In this document: positions 6,725-7,195 of the stretch, piece by piece
Layout: each line of letters starts with the position of its first letter
Numbering within the stretch: the stretch's first letter is position 1
Assembly (NCBI GenBank): GCA_927911235.1
Contig: CAKMOY010000081.1
Span: 1 to 7,195 of the forward strand
From: an uncultured Moraxella sp.
Lineage (GTDB): Bacteria > Pseudomonadota > Gammaproteobacteria > Pseudomonadales > Moraxellaceae
Length of the DNA: 7,195 nt
Direction of reading: 5' to 3'
Program-made: the position numbers and the translations under genes
The notes under the pieces: model-generated
Told to the model about the DNA's origin: nothing
The model's input: the letters and a program-made list of their open reading frames with translations, nothing else
Database searches by the model: none

Positions 6725-6753
6725 AAATCACTCAAAGCTTTATCATTTATCAT
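6706..6753 (-). other. Short ATG frame overlapping the start of the PilZ-like gene
   Basis: ATG at 6753 with AGG seven bases upstream (AGGTATTGTT then ATG) reads MINDKALSDFCQKTL and then stops. It overlaps the TTG start at 6724 out of frame. Two readings are possible: it is the true beginning of the large gene, separated by a one-base loss in T5 (near 6725) or A6 (near 6716), or it is a tiny upstream frame whose translation couples to the TTG start. The first is simpler, since the joined sequence MINDKALSDFLSKNALIALS reads smoothly. Confidence 0.4.
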
Positions 6754-6798
6754 AACAATACCTGTTAAAAAAATATCGGTTAAAAAATTGTAACAATC

Positions 6799-6826
6799 AG
6801 ATTATCACCAAAAGATTGTTTAACAA
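6799..6826 (-). promoter_or_regulatory. Candidate promoter of the PilZ-like gene
   Basis: The 197-base gap between epmB and the large gene is very A/T-rich. On the minus strand TTGTTA (6826-6821) and TAATCT (6804-6799) are separated by 16 bases, about 45 bases before the ATG at 6753. A second weak pair, TTGTTA/TATGTT, lies further upstream. The sequence AACAAAAT recurs three times on the plus strand at 6822, 6853 and 6865. No terminator was recognised after epmB, so read-through from it is also possible. Confidence 0.3.
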
Positions 6827-6923
6827 AATAACATAAAAATTGATAAATTTCTAACAAAATTTGCAACAAAATAAATCATGTTAGATATCAATTAGTTACA
6901 ATGAGTAGCAAATCTGTAGTAAA

Positions 6924-7195
6924 TCAATACAAATCAATCGGCGTTTTAAACGGTTTATCAGGCATTTCACGCACCAATTTTGGCACAAGATATCCCGAAC
7001 ATTTTGCCAACAATTGCCAATAAATATTGACCGCTTCATCATCATCAATATAAAAATGGCTCGCCCCTGCCACCTTGTCCAAAACGTGCAAATAATACGG
7101 CAACACGCCAGCCTGCCACAGTTTTTCATTTAATTTTACCAAAATATCAGCATGATTGTTAATATTTTTTAACAAGACTGTTTGGTTTAATAAAG
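6924..7195 (-). CDS. epmB: EF-P beta-lysylation protein EpmB (lysine 2,3-aminomutase-like), C-terminal part
   Basis: EpmB is a radical-SAM enzyme that turns (S)-alpha-lysine into (R)-beta-lysine, which EpmA attaches to elongation factor P; modified EF-P relieves ribosome stalling at polyproline. Only the last about 90 codons are in the window and the frame is open to its right edge. They carry the family's C-terminal signature: LLNQTVLLKNINNHADILVK (window edge), GVLPYYLHVLDKVAGASHF and GYLVPKLVREMPDKPFKTP. The radical-SAM cysteines and PLP lysine lie upstream outside the window. A TTG at 7175 is not the start; homology continues before it. The gene ends normally at TGA 6926-6924. In related genomes efp is commonly found next to epmB, and may lie just to the right. 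Confidence 0.92.
   Translation of the reverse strand, partial: LLNQTVLLKNINNHADILVKLNEKLWQAGVLPYYLHVLDKVAGASHFYIDDDEAVNIYWQLLAKCSGYLVPKLVREMPDKPFKTPIDLY

Noticed and set aside
6822..6872. Three copies of AACAAAAT as possible operator sites
   Set aside because: Irregular spacing (31 and 12 bases) in a very A/T-rich stretch; such repeats are expected by chance.

Overview
The window looks like chromosomal DNA from an AT-rich gammaproteobacterium of the Moraxellaceae (Moraxella/Faucicola, Psychrobacter or Acinetobacter type). This is inferred from the protein families, the A/T-rich codon use and the presence of a FimX-type gene; no rRNA or other species marker is present. All intact genes lie on the minus strand, so transcription runs from right to left. 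In that order they are: the 3' end of epmB (6924-7195), a large uncharacterised gene with a PilZ-like C-terminal part (4994-6724), a strong terminator (4916-4947), a FimX-like REC-PAS-GGDEF-EAL gene (2704-4881), a small lipoprotein cytochrome c (2262-2687), a relic of a choline/betaine locus (1929-about 2253), a terminator (1880-1908), a moxR AAA ATPase (838-1785) and the 5' part of a DUF58 gene (from 799 leftwards).

Right half: epmB acts with EpmA to modify elongation factor P. The unknown 576-residue protein and the FimX-like protein follow it. FimX of Pseudomonas is a catalytically dead c-di-GMP receptor that controls type IV pilus assembly. The copy here has lost the phosphoacceptor of its receiver domain, its GGDEF motif and nearly all catalytic residues of its EAL domain, so it is best read as a sensor/effector. 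The neighbouring unknown protein is a candidate partner. The cytochrome starts 16 bases after the fimX stop and is probably co-transcribed with it.

Middle: 1929-2253 holds two fragments of osmoprotectant genes in divergent orientation. These are the C-terminal tail of a BetT choline transporter (minus) and about 32 codons from the middle of betaine aldehyde dehydrogenase BetB, including its active-site glutamate motif (plus). They look like what is left of a divergent betT / betIBA locus after at least two deletions.

Left end: moxR and DUF58 form the usual pair. The first about 340 bases are not normal genome sequence. Positions 1-213 are an inverted copy of 334-539 carrying seven one-base expansions, all in homopolymer runs, and 214-340 carries the genuine continuation of the DUF58 gene but in the opposite orientation. 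This fits a fold-back chimera at a poorly polished contig end, so the truncation of DUF58 is probably an artefact. No rRNA, tRNA, CRISPR array, insertion sequence or phage gene was seen. The most interesting biology is the fimX neighbourhood with its uncharacterised partner gene.
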